Of a stretch of DNA of 10,635 nucleotides, positions 1 to 5,926 are shown one piece after another. The notes under the pieces are model-generated. The model did no database searches and had not been told where the DNA came from. It was given only the letters and a program-made list of their open reading frames with translations. Positions within the stretch are counted from its first letter, which is position 1, and each line of letters starts with the position of its first letter. A program made the translations under genes and the position numbers. Location of the stretch: NCBI GenBank assembly GCA_009779455.1, contig WREG01000055.1:1-10635 (forward strand). Reading direction: 5' to 3'. Source of the stretch: Oscillospiraceae bacterium. GTDB taxonomy: Bacteria > Bacillota > Clostridia > Oscillospirales > Acutalibacteraceae.

Positions 1-132
1 CGCGATATTTTTGAAGCCGGCGACACCGCTTACCTCAGCGGCATTCCCGGTATGTTTGAATCGATTCAAGCGGGGGTAAATACGCCTGTTTCCGAATGCG
101 TCCCGGTTTCCGAGGTATGGCCCGATGTATAA
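1..132 (+). CDS. Phd/YefM-family antitoxin, 3' end only
   Basis: The reading frame is open from the first base and ends at TAA 130-132, giving the last 43 residues of a protein whose start lies outside the window. The residues AYLSGIPGMFESIQAG followed by NTPVSECV resemble the C-terminal part of Phd/YefM antitoxins that pair with YoeB toxins. This segment is the likely toxin-binding tail; the N-terminal DNA-binding part is missing. It overlaps the toxin start by 8 bp (ATG at 125), the usual translationally coupled antitoxin-toxin order. In this family the antitoxin neutralises the toxin and, with it, represses its own promoter. That promoter is not in the window. The family call rests on a short fragment plus the neighbour, so it is good but not certain. 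Confidence 0.8.
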   Translation, partial: RDIFEAGDTAYLSGIPGMFESIQAGVNTPVSECVPVSEVWPDV

Positions 133-424
133 GGATGCTATGACGCGTCAGGCGGCAAAAGACGCGCAAAAAATAGAGCAATCGGGCTTGAAGCCAAAAG
201 CGGCGGAACTGATAAGGATAATCCGCTATAACCCCTATCAAAATCCGCCTCCCTATGAAAAATTGCAAAGCTGCGAAAATACCTATTCTCGCAGGATAAA
301 TATACAACACCGCCTTGTATATCAAGTTTTACCGAATCATGATTGCGAAAAGGACGAAAACGGCGTCCCCTATCAGGGAACTATTAAAATTGTAAGAATG
401 TGGACACATTATGAAAGGGCATAA
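125..424 (+). CDS. yoeB: YoeB/Txe-family mRNA interferase toxin
   Basis: A 99-aa protein of the RelE/ParE superfamily, YoeB branch. YoeB toxins bind the ribosome and cut mRNA in the A site. The conserved stretch SRRINIQHRLVYQV (residues 55-68) and the ending RMWTHYE (91-97) are characteristic. By alignment with E. coli YoeB, E45, R63 and H95-Y96 sit where the catalytic Glu, Arg and His-Tyr are expected, so the toxin looks intact. It is longer than the 84-aa E. coli protein because of an insert around residues 69-85 (NHDCEKDENGVPYQG). The ATG at 125 lies inside the antitoxin gene, with GAGG 9 nt upstream. A methyltransferase-like gene begins 2 bp after the stop, so the three genes are probably cotranscribed. 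Confidence 0.92.
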   Translation: MYKDAMTRQAAKDAQKIEQSGLKPKAAELIRIIRYNPYQNPPPYEKLQSCENTYSRRINIQHRLVYQVLPNHDCEKDENGVPYQGTIKIVRMWTHYERA

Positions 425-426
425 TT

Positions 427-1383
427 ATGGACAAAAACCTTATTAAAGCGATGACCTGGGACTACCCCGCCGAAATCCCCGTCAGCGTGGGCATTCTGCC
501 TGCCATGTGGCTGAGGCTCGGGGAGGAAATGGTCTATTTCGCGGAGCAGTACCCGGATTTTATAGGCTTTATCCCGGATTTGGAAAATTACGAGGCCACC
601 CTTTCCGGCAGGTACACAGAGGGCTTGTGGACGGACGAATGGGGCTGTGTTTGGGAAAACGAGGTAAAGGGGATGGACTCCCTTGTGGTGGCCCCGCACC
701 CCGTGCCGACGCGGGAGGACGTTCGGAGGCTTGAGATACCCAAAAACCGCGACGGCAGCCTGCCCCACGGATTTATGTACCTGCGGCTCATAGATTTGAG
801 GGGCTTTAACGAAATAATGATGGATTTTGGCGACGAATGCGATGAGCTGCAAATCCTTATTGACAAAGTCTTGGAATACAACCTCATACAAATTGACTGC
901 GAACTGCCCAAAGCCGGCGAATGCATGGGTTTCGGCGACGATTTGGGTATGCAGAACGGGCTTGCCATGGGCGCGGAAAAATGGCGGAAATATTTGAAGC
1001 CCTGCTTTGCGAAGATGTACAAAAAGGTCAAGGACGCGGGAAAGCTTATCTATATGCACACCGACGGGCAGATATATGAAATAATGCCTGATCTGAAAGA
1101 ATGCGGCGTGGACATGATAAACCCCCAGCTCCGCGCAAACGGGCTCGGCAACCTCGTACGCGTCTGCAAGGGTAAAATTCCCATAAACCTCGACCTTGAC
1201 AGGCAGATTTACCCCTTCGCCACGCCCTCGGAGCTTGACGGCATGGTGCGCGGGTGCGTGGAGGAGCTTTATCTGCCGGAGGGGGGCCTGGGGCTTTCGA
1301 TAGAGTTTAATTACGACGTACCGCTCGAAAATGCCGCCGCAATCCTCGATGCGGTGAGGAAGTATAAGGCTTATAAAGGTTAA
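427..1383 (+). CDS. URO-D-fold methyltransferase-like protein (MtaA/CmuA/UroD superfamily)
   Basis: A 318-aa protein of the uroporphyrinogen decarboxylase superfamily, which contains true UroD and the zinc-dependent corrinoid methyltransferases (MtaA, MtbA, CmuA type). Visible marks are the N-terminal segment DYPAEIPVSV (residues 13-22), the strand-plus-histidine motif IYMHTDGQ (H211, D213) and the terminal strand/helix ending VPLENAAAILDAVRKY. In MtaA-type enzymes zinc is held by His-x-Cys and a second Cys near the C-terminus. Here the first motif is His-x-Asp, and no Cys precedes PLEN, where the sequence reads LSIEFNYDV. The active site therefore departs from the Zn-thiolate form and the substrate cannot be named. 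It is unlikely to be the haem-pathway HemE. AAAGGG 7 nt upstream, inside the end of the toxin gene, supports ATG 427. Length fits a whole gene. Confidence 0.75.
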   Translation: MDKNLIKAMTWDYPAEIPVSVGILPAMWLRLGEEMVYFAEQYPDFIGFIPDLENYEATLSGRYTEGLWTDEWGCVWENEVKGMDSLVVAPHPVPTREDVRRLEIPKNRDGSLPHGFMYLRLIDLRGFNEIMMDFGDECDELQILIDKVLEYNLIQIDCELPKAGECMGFGDDLGMQNGLAMGAEKWRKYLKPCFAKMYKKVKDAGKLIYMHTDGQIYEIMPDLKECGVDMINPQLRANGLGNLVRVCKGKIPINLDLDRQIYPFATPSELDGMVRGCVEELYLPEGGLGLSIEFNYDVPLENAAAILDAVRKYKAYKG

Positions 1384-1404
1384 GATTTATTTTCGCTTTA
1401 CCCC

Positions 1405-1433
1405 TTGTTATTTTTAGTTACATATGTTAAAAT
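1405..1433 (+). promoter_or_regulatory. Sigma-A-type promoter for nrdR
   Basis: A -35 TTGTTA (1405-1410) and a -10 TAAAAT (1428-1433) are separated by exactly 17 bp in the short gap after the URO-D-like gene and 33 bp before the nrdR start. This suggests nrdR is transcribed on its own rather than from the toxin operon. No terminator hairpin was seen between the two genes, so some read-through is possible. Confidence 0.6.
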
Positions 1434-1465
1434 AAAGTTAATGATAAAAGATAGGATTTGATATT

Positions 1466-1924
1466 ATGCGCTGCCCTTATTGCAGCTATGAGGAAAGCAA
1501 GGTCGTGGACTCCCGCCCGACGGACGAAGGAGAAAAGATACGCAGGCGCAGGGAATGCATGACCTGCCAGAAGCGGTTCACTACATATGAAATCATAGAA
1601 AACGTGCCCCTGATTGTTGTCAAAAAGGATAAATCAAGGGAAACCTTTGACCGCAACAAGCTCATCAACGGTATGTGGAAGTCCTGCGAAAAACGGCAGG
1701 TACCTTTGGATGTGATCGAAAAAGCCGCCGACGAAATCGAAAACCACCTGCAAAACTCCATCGACAGGGAAGTCGCGACGACGCATATAGGCGAGCTTGT
1801 CATGGAAAAACTTAAAAATATAGACGAGGTAGCCTACGTCCGCTTCGCGTCTGTCTACCGTCAGTTCAAGGATATAAACACGTTTATGAATGAACTGGAG
1901 CAGCTGTTGAATGAGAGGATGTAG
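1466..1924 (+). CDS. nrdR: Transcriptional repressor NrdR
   Basis: A 152-aa protein, the usual NrdR length. It represses ribonucleotide reductase genes by binding NrdR boxes in response to the ATP/dATP balance. The N-terminal zinc ribbon is complete (C3, C6, C31, C34: MRCPYC and CMTC) with the Arg-rich RRRREC segment that contacts DNA. It is followed by an ATP-cone domain from about residue 48 (VPLIVVKKDKSRETFDRNKL) to about 138, including AYVRFASVYRQF near its end. AGGA 9 nt upstream supports ATG 1466. The downstream neighbour converges on it with a 38-bp gap, and no ribonucleotide reductase gene is in the window. In many bacteria nrdR is unlinked to its targets, so this is not unusual. Confidence 0.97.
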   Translation: MRCPYCSYEESKVVDSRPTDEGEKIRRRRECMTCQKRFTTYEIIENVPLIVVKKDKSRETFDRNKLINGMWKSCEKRQVPLDVIEKAADEIENHLQNSIDREVATTHIGELVMEKLKNIDEVAYVRFASVYRQFKDINTFMNELEQLLNERM

Positions 1925-1962
1925 GCAATGCACAATTCTTTTTTTATATAATTTTTGTTTGC

Positions 1963-3276
1963 TTATTTGCTCACATAATTCAGCGGGCTTTTCCTTTCGA
2001 TGCCGCCGCTTGTGTTTATACGCACCTCAAAATGCAGATGCGGGCCGGTGGAGCGTCCCGTGCTGCCAATATAGGCTATGGTTTCACCCTTCGTGACGTT
2101 GCTTCCGACGGACTTCGCGAAAGAGCTGCAGTGGGCATAAAGAGTGGAAAGACCGTTCCCGTGGTCGATTACCATGCAATTGCCGTAAGCGCCGTGGTAA
2201 GAAGCCTCAATGACCTTGCCGCTGCCGGATGCGATTATCTTTTTCCCCTGGGACGAGCCGTTGTAACAAAGGTCAACGCCCGTATGGTTGGGCCGCTTCG
2301 ACGTGCGGTACCCGCTCGACACATAAGTATCCGAAGCGGGGGAGAGCGGCCATATCAGACCGCTTGCCGGGGTTGATTCGGGGGTGCTGCCTATTGTTGA
2401 AGCTTTATTATGCAAAAGGTCGTCGATCTTATCGGCGTATTTGTCCTTTTCGTCCTCCCATTTGCTGATTTGGTTTTCAAAATACCTGCTGTCGCTTTCC
2501 AGCTTTTTAAGCTCTGCGGATACCGCGTCCAGTTTTTTTTGAAATTCGGCGTTATGGGTCTCCACCACCGTTTTCTCATTCTCTATTTCGGTTATCTTGT
2601 CAGTATGTACCTTCTTTTTTTCAGAGTGGGTCTGCTTTGCCGTTTCAAGATCCGCTTTGGCCTTTTTTTGCCCGGCTATTTGCTCCTCCCGCATTTTAAT
2701 ATTATCTTTCAAGCCGTTTACCGTCTCCGCGTCGCGGCGGGCCACCCCGCTGGCAAGCTCTAGGCGCATCAGAAACGTCGAAAGGCTGTCCGCTGTCAGC
2801 AATATCTCAATTTCCGAAGATTCCCCGTTCATATATATGGCGCGGAGCCGCCTGCTTAATATTTCATAAGTTTCCTCAATATTTTTTTCGCATTCCGCTA
2901 TAGCGTCGTCAATAATTTTTATTTCCGCGTCAATTTCAGCTATTTGGTTATTGAGCGCCGTAATCTCCGCTTGTATTTCGTTGGCAAAACCGGTTTGAAT
3001 TTTAATTTTTTCGTCGAAAACGTCTATCTGCTCCTGCAAAGCGTCCAACTGGGCGTTATATTCGTCAACCAAAACTTTTTGGTTGCTTTTGTCGTCCTTC
3101 AGTTCGTTTATCCTCTTCTGGGCTTTGGCTATTTCCAAATCCAATTTAGCGGATTTATCCTTTAAAGCCTGTATTTCCTCATCTCTGGAAGCGGCCGACG
3201 AAATGGCGGGCGCGTAATAATTGACCGACGCCAAAACAGTAGCGCAGCACAGCATTATTAAAAAAATGCGTTTCAT
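1963..3276 (-). CDS. Secreted coiled-coil M23 peptidase (PcsB/CwlO/EnvC-like), detached paralog
   Basis: A 437-aa exported murein hydrolase-type protein. Residues 1-29 form a signal peptide (MKRIFLIMLCCATVLASV, with cleavage likely near SSAA). Residues 33-290 are a long heptad-rich coiled coil containing the family core RLRAIYMNGESSEIEILL (from 143). A short Thr/Ser/Pro linker follows, then a LytM/M23 domain from about 309. Zinc and catalytic residues are all present: H331, D335, H382 and HLH with H413/H415, so it should be an active endopeptidase. There is no lipobox. Start choice: the ATG at 3276 matches the MKRIFL start of its paralog and lies 12 nt after AAAGGA; an ATG at 3288 abuts that site. 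It is a close paralog of the hydrolase at 8800-10101 but has no ftsX beside it. What activates it is unknown. Confidence 0.9.
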   Translation of the reverse strand: MKRIFLIMLCCATVLASVNYYAPAISSAASRDEEIQALKDKSAKLDLEIAKAQKRINELKDDKSNQKVLVDEYNAQLDALQEQIDVFDEKIKIQTGFANEIQAEITALNNQIAEIDAEIKIIDDAIAECEKNIEETYEILSRRLRAIYMNGESSEIEILLTADSLSTFLMRLELASGVARRDAETVNGLKDNIKMREEQIAGQKKAKADLETAKQTHSEKKKVHTDKITEIENEKTVVETHNAEFQKKLDAVSAELKKLESDSRYFENQISKWEDEKDKYADKIDDLLHNKASTIGSTPESTPASGLIWPLSPASDTYVSSGYRTSKRPNHTGVDLCYNGSSQGKKIIASGSGKVIEASYHGAYGNCMVIDHGNGLSTLYAHCSSFAKSVGSNVTKGETIAYIGSTGRSTGPHLHFEVRINTSGGIERKSPLNYVSK

Positions 3277-3305
3277 ATTATTGTTCATTCCTTTCAAGGG
3301 ATCCC

Positions 3306-3367
3306 CCCTGTCCAAAGTGACCTTCGGGTCACTCTCGTGACAGCCCCCCCCCTTTGACAAATGGGGG
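3306..3367 (-). repeat. GC-rich nested stem-loop repeat in the leader of the detached M23 gene
   Basis: Just before the AAAGGA site is a perfect 7-bp stem AGTGACC/GGTCACT (3316-3322 / 3327-3333) with a 4-nt loop, enclosed by CTGTC/GACAG (3308-3312 / 3339-3343). A third arm GTGAC (3337-3341) can pair with 3328-3332 instead, so two folds exclude each other. A second hairpin follows at about 3348-3367 (C-run, TTT, AAA, G-run). Homopolymer C runs flank both. The layout resembles REP-like intergenic repeats common in Clostridia genomes, here sitting in the 5' untranslated region. A regulatory role is inference. Confidence 0.6.
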
Positions 3368-3501
3368 TGTTTTTATGAACCTTAAATCCTAAATCCTTTT
3401 AATATTACAATAATATATTTAAATAAAATATCATAATTTAATGTATAAAGTATTAAAAATTCTAGCCGACAGCCGATAATAGACGGCAATCGAGGTAAAA
3501 T

Positions 3502-4329
3502 ATGTTTGCCATATTGGAGATATTGCAGGGCGAGCCGCCCGCTAAACGCCCGTTTTTTAAAAAGCGGCAATACCCTTATCCCGTCGGCCTTCAAAGAGAG
3601 CCTTTGGATTCCGGCAGTTTTTATTATTATCTGCGTGCGGGAACGCGGGAGGGGCATATTCCCTGGGGCGAAATTGAATACGCAGCCGGCCGGTGCGTAA
3701 AAAGGATGCTGATCCCGGATTATATAGAAATCCCCCGAAACAGCAGGATAGAAAGATATAAATCGGAATATTTCCCGGCCAAAATAGTTTTTAATACGGC
3801 TTTAAAATTGCTGGAAAACTTGAAATTCAATAAAAAAAGCGACATTTTAAGTATAATAGACATAAAAGGCGAAGCGGTAAACGAAATTGAAAGGTTTCTG
3901 CCATTTTTTTCGCGTATAAAAATCATAACCCGTAATTTTGACAAATACGAACATTTCGCCGAACGCGTATTTGACGAATACGGCGTGTCATTGGTCTTAA
4001 GCGGAGACATAAAAACGGCCGACGGCAGTTTTTTAACGGTAACGGTTCCCGGCAGCGGCGGCACGGAAGTCAACAACACTTTAAACCTTACGCTTGATTA
4101 TACGTCAGGCCCCGGGGCTCTTTCAATCGGGAAAATAAGCGCGCCCTCAAACATAATGACGCCTGTTTTGGACGGGATATCCAAAACAGACTTCCTTTCG
4201 GCGGTTTATGAATTGTGCAGGGTGCAGAATCAAAATGAAGTATGCGCCAAAACCCTTTTTTTCGGCGGGAGGGAAATTAAAATAACCGATGCGGGAGCGT
4301 GTCTGCCCGCATTACTTCCTCCGCGTTAA
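3502..4329 (+). CDS. Unrecognised 275-aa protein with a Rossmann-like middle
   Basis: I do not recognise the family with confidence. The start is well supported by GAGG 6 nt before ATG 3502. No signal peptide or membrane segment is visible, so it should be cytoplasmic. Residues about 10-75 contain an aromatic/Pro-rich segment (RQYPYPVGLQREP, SGSFYYYLRAG, HIPWGEIEYAAGR). Residues about 112-182 alternate hydrophobic strands and helices (ILSIIDIKGEAVNEIERF, RIKIITRN, VSLVLSGD, FLTVTVPG), the pattern of a Rossmann-like alpha/beta fold. No classic GxGxxG motif is present. It is tail-to-tail with spoIIR and the two stop regions overlap by 18 bp. Convergent position next to spoIIR is no proof of a sporulation role. 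It is real coding sequence by length, start signal and composition, but its function is unknown. Confidence 0.75.
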   Translation: MFAILEILQGEPPAKRPFFKKRQYPYPVGLQREPLDSGSFYYYLRAGTREGHIPWGEIEYAAGRCVKRMLIPDYIEIPRNSRIERYKSEYFPAKIVFNTALKLLENLKFNKKSDILSIIDIKGEAVNEIERFLPFFSRIKIITRNFDKYEHFAERVFDEYGVSLVLSGDIKTADGSFLTVTVPGSGGTEVNNTLNLTLDYTSGPGALSIGKISAPSNIMTPVLDGISKTDFLSAVYELCRVQNQNEVCAKTLFFGGREIKITDAGACLPALLPPR

Positions 4330-4953
4330 TTTTTCGTAAATCTCCACTATTTTAAACCGGACCTCGTATTTTGAGCTTTGCTCAACTATATTGGCCTCTC
4401 CGTCCGTCAAAACGGCGTGCAGGCTGCCGCCGTTATTCCGTTCGGGCTCCCCGCTGCCCGAGGCAGCGGGGAGGCATAAGGGCGGGAACATCACACACCA
4501 CCAGTTGCGGCCCTCCCCTTCGCCTATTACAACCTTGACCGCCCTGTAATACCCTGCGGGCATTGTGAAGTTTTCATAGGCCCGGGTGTCGAAATATTCC
4601 TCCGTCAAATTTACGCTTACGCCATAATCGAACCCGTATTCTTTAACGGCTTCCCTCGCCCTGTTTTCAAGCTCGGAAGATGAAAATTCGATTTTCTCCG
4701 CCGCTTCGCCGATATTTTCCGCGCCGTAAAAGATATCCGCGCCCGTTTCAAGCAGCCTGTCGCGCACAGCGAGCTTCAAGGCCTGATCCTCCGCGCTGTC
4801 TGAGTTAGCGATGATATGCAGCCTTAAAACGTTTTCACGCACGTTGGCGCACCGTGCGGCAAAATACAGGGAGTTTAGCGCGAAAAACGACACAACGCTT
4901 ATGACGGCGGTATAAATGCACGCCTTCTTTTTTAATTTCAGTATGTTGTTCAA
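4312..4953 (-). CDS. spoIIR: Stage II sporulation protein R (SpoIIR)
   Basis: A 213-aa protein matching SpoIIR, the forespore-made secreted signal that triggers SpoIIGA to process pro-sigma-E in the mother cell. Marks are a signal/anchor helix at residues 10-32, the family motif LRLHIIANSDS (43-53), and GEGRNWWCVMFPPLC (146-160) in the conserved C-terminal half. The start codon is TTG at 4953, chosen because AAAAGGACGG lies 8 nt upstream and no ATG exists between it and the conserved LRLHIIANSDS region. In Bacillus spoIIR is transcribed by sigma-F; no sigma-F motif was picked out here. Its leader can form a long hairpin that includes the ribosome binding site. The 3' end overlaps the convergent gene by 18 bp. 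The SpoIIR call is firm and implies a spore-forming lineage. Confidence 0.95.
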   Translation of the reverse strand: MNNILKLKKKACIYTAVISVVSFFALNSLYFAARCANVRENVLRLHIIANSDSAEDQALKLAVRDRLLETGADIFYGAENIGEAAEKIEFSSSELENRAREAVKEYGFDYGVSVNLTEEYFDTRAYENFTMPAGYYRAVKVVIGEGEGRNWWCVMFPPLCLPAASGSGEPERNNGGSLHAVLTDGEANIVEQSSKYEVRFKIVEIYEKLTRRK

Positions 4954-4954
4954 T

Positions 4955-5017
4955 AAAAAAACCGTCCTTTTCTAAATTATAATCAGCAGATACTTGGAAA
5001 TTATTGACGGTTTTTTT
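4955..5017 (-). promoter_or_regulatory. Long hairpin in the spoIIR leader covering the ribosome binding site
   Basis: AAAAAAACCGTC (4955-4966) is the exact reverse complement of GACGGTTTTTTT (5006-5017), a 12-bp stem around a 39-nt loop. Read on the minus strand, the second arm is GACGG followed by a T-run, and GGACGG is also the ribosome binding site of spoIIR. The structure could act as an attenuator, sequester the site, or simply be a terminator left from an upstream unit. Its function is inferred only from position. Confidence 0.5.
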
Positions 5018-5029
5018 TTATTTATACAA

Positions 5030-5191
5030 TAGACCTCCTCGGAAATTAAGTGCGAGTGGATTGGCGAGGATTTTTTCGTCTCCGCAAGGAAAAAAAACGC
5101 AGAAATAATTTGTTTATTGCGAGTATTTTTGACGCAGTGAAGGCGAAAAAAGACAGCCAAGACACTGTGATTTAATTTCCGAGGAGGTCTA
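5030..5191. mobile_element. MITE-like element with 20-bp perfect terminal inverted repeats
   Basis: TAGACCTCCTCGGAAATTAA (5030-5049) recurs as its exact reverse complement at 5172-5191. The inner sequence continues as an imperfect inverted repeat (for example TTGGC and TTTTTTCG occur at matching places on both arms), so the whole 162 bp folds on itself. TTTATAC directly flanks both sides (5021-5027 and 5194-5200), and AAT abuts both ends if the element is taken as 5031-5190. Such direct repeats fit a target duplication. No transposase frame is inside, as expected of a non-autonomous miniature element. The alternative is a structured regulatory RNA. Confidence 0.65.
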
Positions 5192-5217
5192 ATTTTATAC
5201 CTTTAAAAACCAACAAT

Positions 5218-5252
5218 CCCGTAGGGGCGGACACGAGGCCCGCCCCTACGGG
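5218..5252. terminator. 13-bp GC-rich hairpin, possible bidirectional terminator
   Basis: CCCGTAGGGGCGG (5218-5230) pairs perfectly with CCGCCCCTACGGG (5240-5252) around a 9-nt loop. It lies about 40 bp after the stop of the minus-strand 168-aa gene. On the minus strand it is followed by ATTGTTGGTTTTT; on the plus strand TGTGCTTTTT follows. It may terminate that gene. The GTAGGGG-type arm also recurs near 7849-7875, suggesting a dispersed palindromic repeat. Confidence 0.5.
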
Positions 5253-5292
5253 GTGTGCTTTTTATAAAGTTTTTGGAAAGCTTCAATATTTT

Positions 5293-5799
5293 TTATAATA
5301 TCATCGCAAAAATACTGGCGACAAGGTATGCTGCCAATACCGAGGTCACAAGGGTCAGGCCCGTGCTTTCAAGCTTTGCCCCCGAAAGCATCAATTTTGA
5401 GAGGATTTTGCCCTTACCGCTTTCCTCGGCCAGTTGGGAGTAATACATCGCGTTTTCCATCGACGGGAACATATTCGTCCAAAGAGATATCCCAATCCAA
5501 AGGAAAAACAGCGAAAAAACCGAATAATCACCGACGAAAATCGTCATCAGCGCGCCGGGCGCCATAAAGAATATGCCCATAAAAGCGGTTACGATAAAGG
5601 GTGCAACGCATAGCCCCGCCGCTTTCTTCCTGTCGTAAAGCTGCTCGTGCTCAATATGCGAGCACATTTCGTTAAAGCGGAGGCAGCGGTTGTCTTCAAC
5701 CGGGATCTTGCGGCGCCTGCAGCCGACCTGCTCCAGCCAGCCCCTGAATACAGCGCCGATTATAGTCAGATACCTTGTTATTGCGTAAATTTTAGCCAT
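5293..5799 (-). CDS. 168-aa multi-pass membrane protein of unknown function
   Basis: The chosen start is ATG 5799 (MAKIYAITRYL), with AAAGGA 11 nt upstream. The frame is open to 5853, but that extension lacks a start signal. Hydrophobic segments lie at about residues 5-17, 61-80, 84-105 and 143-166. Charged parts include GCRRRKIPVEDNRCLRFNE (26-44) and HIEHEQ (48-53). The motif WTNMFPSMENA (107-117) falls at the end of a membrane helix and recalls the NPxPxxDG position of site-2 protease (M50) proteins. No HExxH motif is present, so if related it would be a catalytically dead member. That relation is inference. It follows the 503-aa gene on the same strand, separated by a hairpin element. The function is unknown. 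Confidence 0.65.
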   Translation of the reverse strand: MAKIYAITRYLTIIGAVFRGWLEQVGCRRRKIPVEDNRCLRFNEMCSHIEHEQLYDRKKAAGLCVAPFIVTAFMGIFFMAPGALMTIFVGDYSVFSLFFLWIGISLWTNMFPSMENAMYYSQLAEESGKGKILSKLMLSGAKLESTGLTLVTSVLAAYLVASIFAMIL

Positions 5800-5854
5800 T
5801 ATAATAAAATTCCTTTCTTGATTATGACAGGGGAATTGTGCGATTCCGTGCAAA

Positions 5855-5926
5855 CGGAATTTCGGGCATTCTGCTCTAAAAGCACAAAACCTAAGGTTGA
5901 AAATTTATTTTTCAACCTTTGCCTCC
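5855..5926 (-). repeat. Two-hairpin repeat element, copy 1
   Basis: The main hairpin is AAGGTTGAAAA / TTTTCAACCTT (5893-5903 / 5909-5919) with loop TTTAT. A smaller one, TGCT/AGCA, is at 5872-5884. The element runs from CGGAAT to CCTCC and matches 8516-8592 in order and in much of its sequence. The stop codon of the 503-aa gene (TGA, 5912-5914 on the minus strand) lies in one arm. It may serve as that gene's terminator or as the leader structure of the 168-aa gene. Confidence 0.6.

Noticed and set aside
409..1059. Minus-strand frame of 216 codons opposite the URO-D-like gene
   Set aside because: Antisense shadow; the plus-strand protein has clear family motifs and a ribosome site.
1963..3276. 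Lipoprotein signal (Cys in MLCC) in the M23 proteins
   Set aside because: The residue before Cys is Leu, not Gly/Ala/Ser, and the hydrophobic core continues past it, so an ordinary signal peptide fits better.
3277..3360. N-terminal extension of the M23 protein (28 extra residues upstream of MKRIFL)
   Set aside because: It is translation of the GC-rich hairpin repeat, has no ribosome site, and would bury the signal peptide; the paralog starts next to MKRIFL.
3361..3501. Promoters in the AT-rich spacer between the detached M23 gene and the 275-aa gene
   Set aside because: Many TATA-like words occur, but none has a convincing -35 at 16-18 bp; a promoter must be near but cannot be placed.
4972..5160. 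62-codon frame on the minus strand upstream of spoIIR
   Set aside because: It is a translation through the inverted-repeat element, with no start signal and no protein-like composition.
5800..5853. 18-residue N-terminal extension of the 168-aa membrane protein
   Set aside because: No ribosome site ahead of it, whereas AAAGGA precedes ATG 5799.
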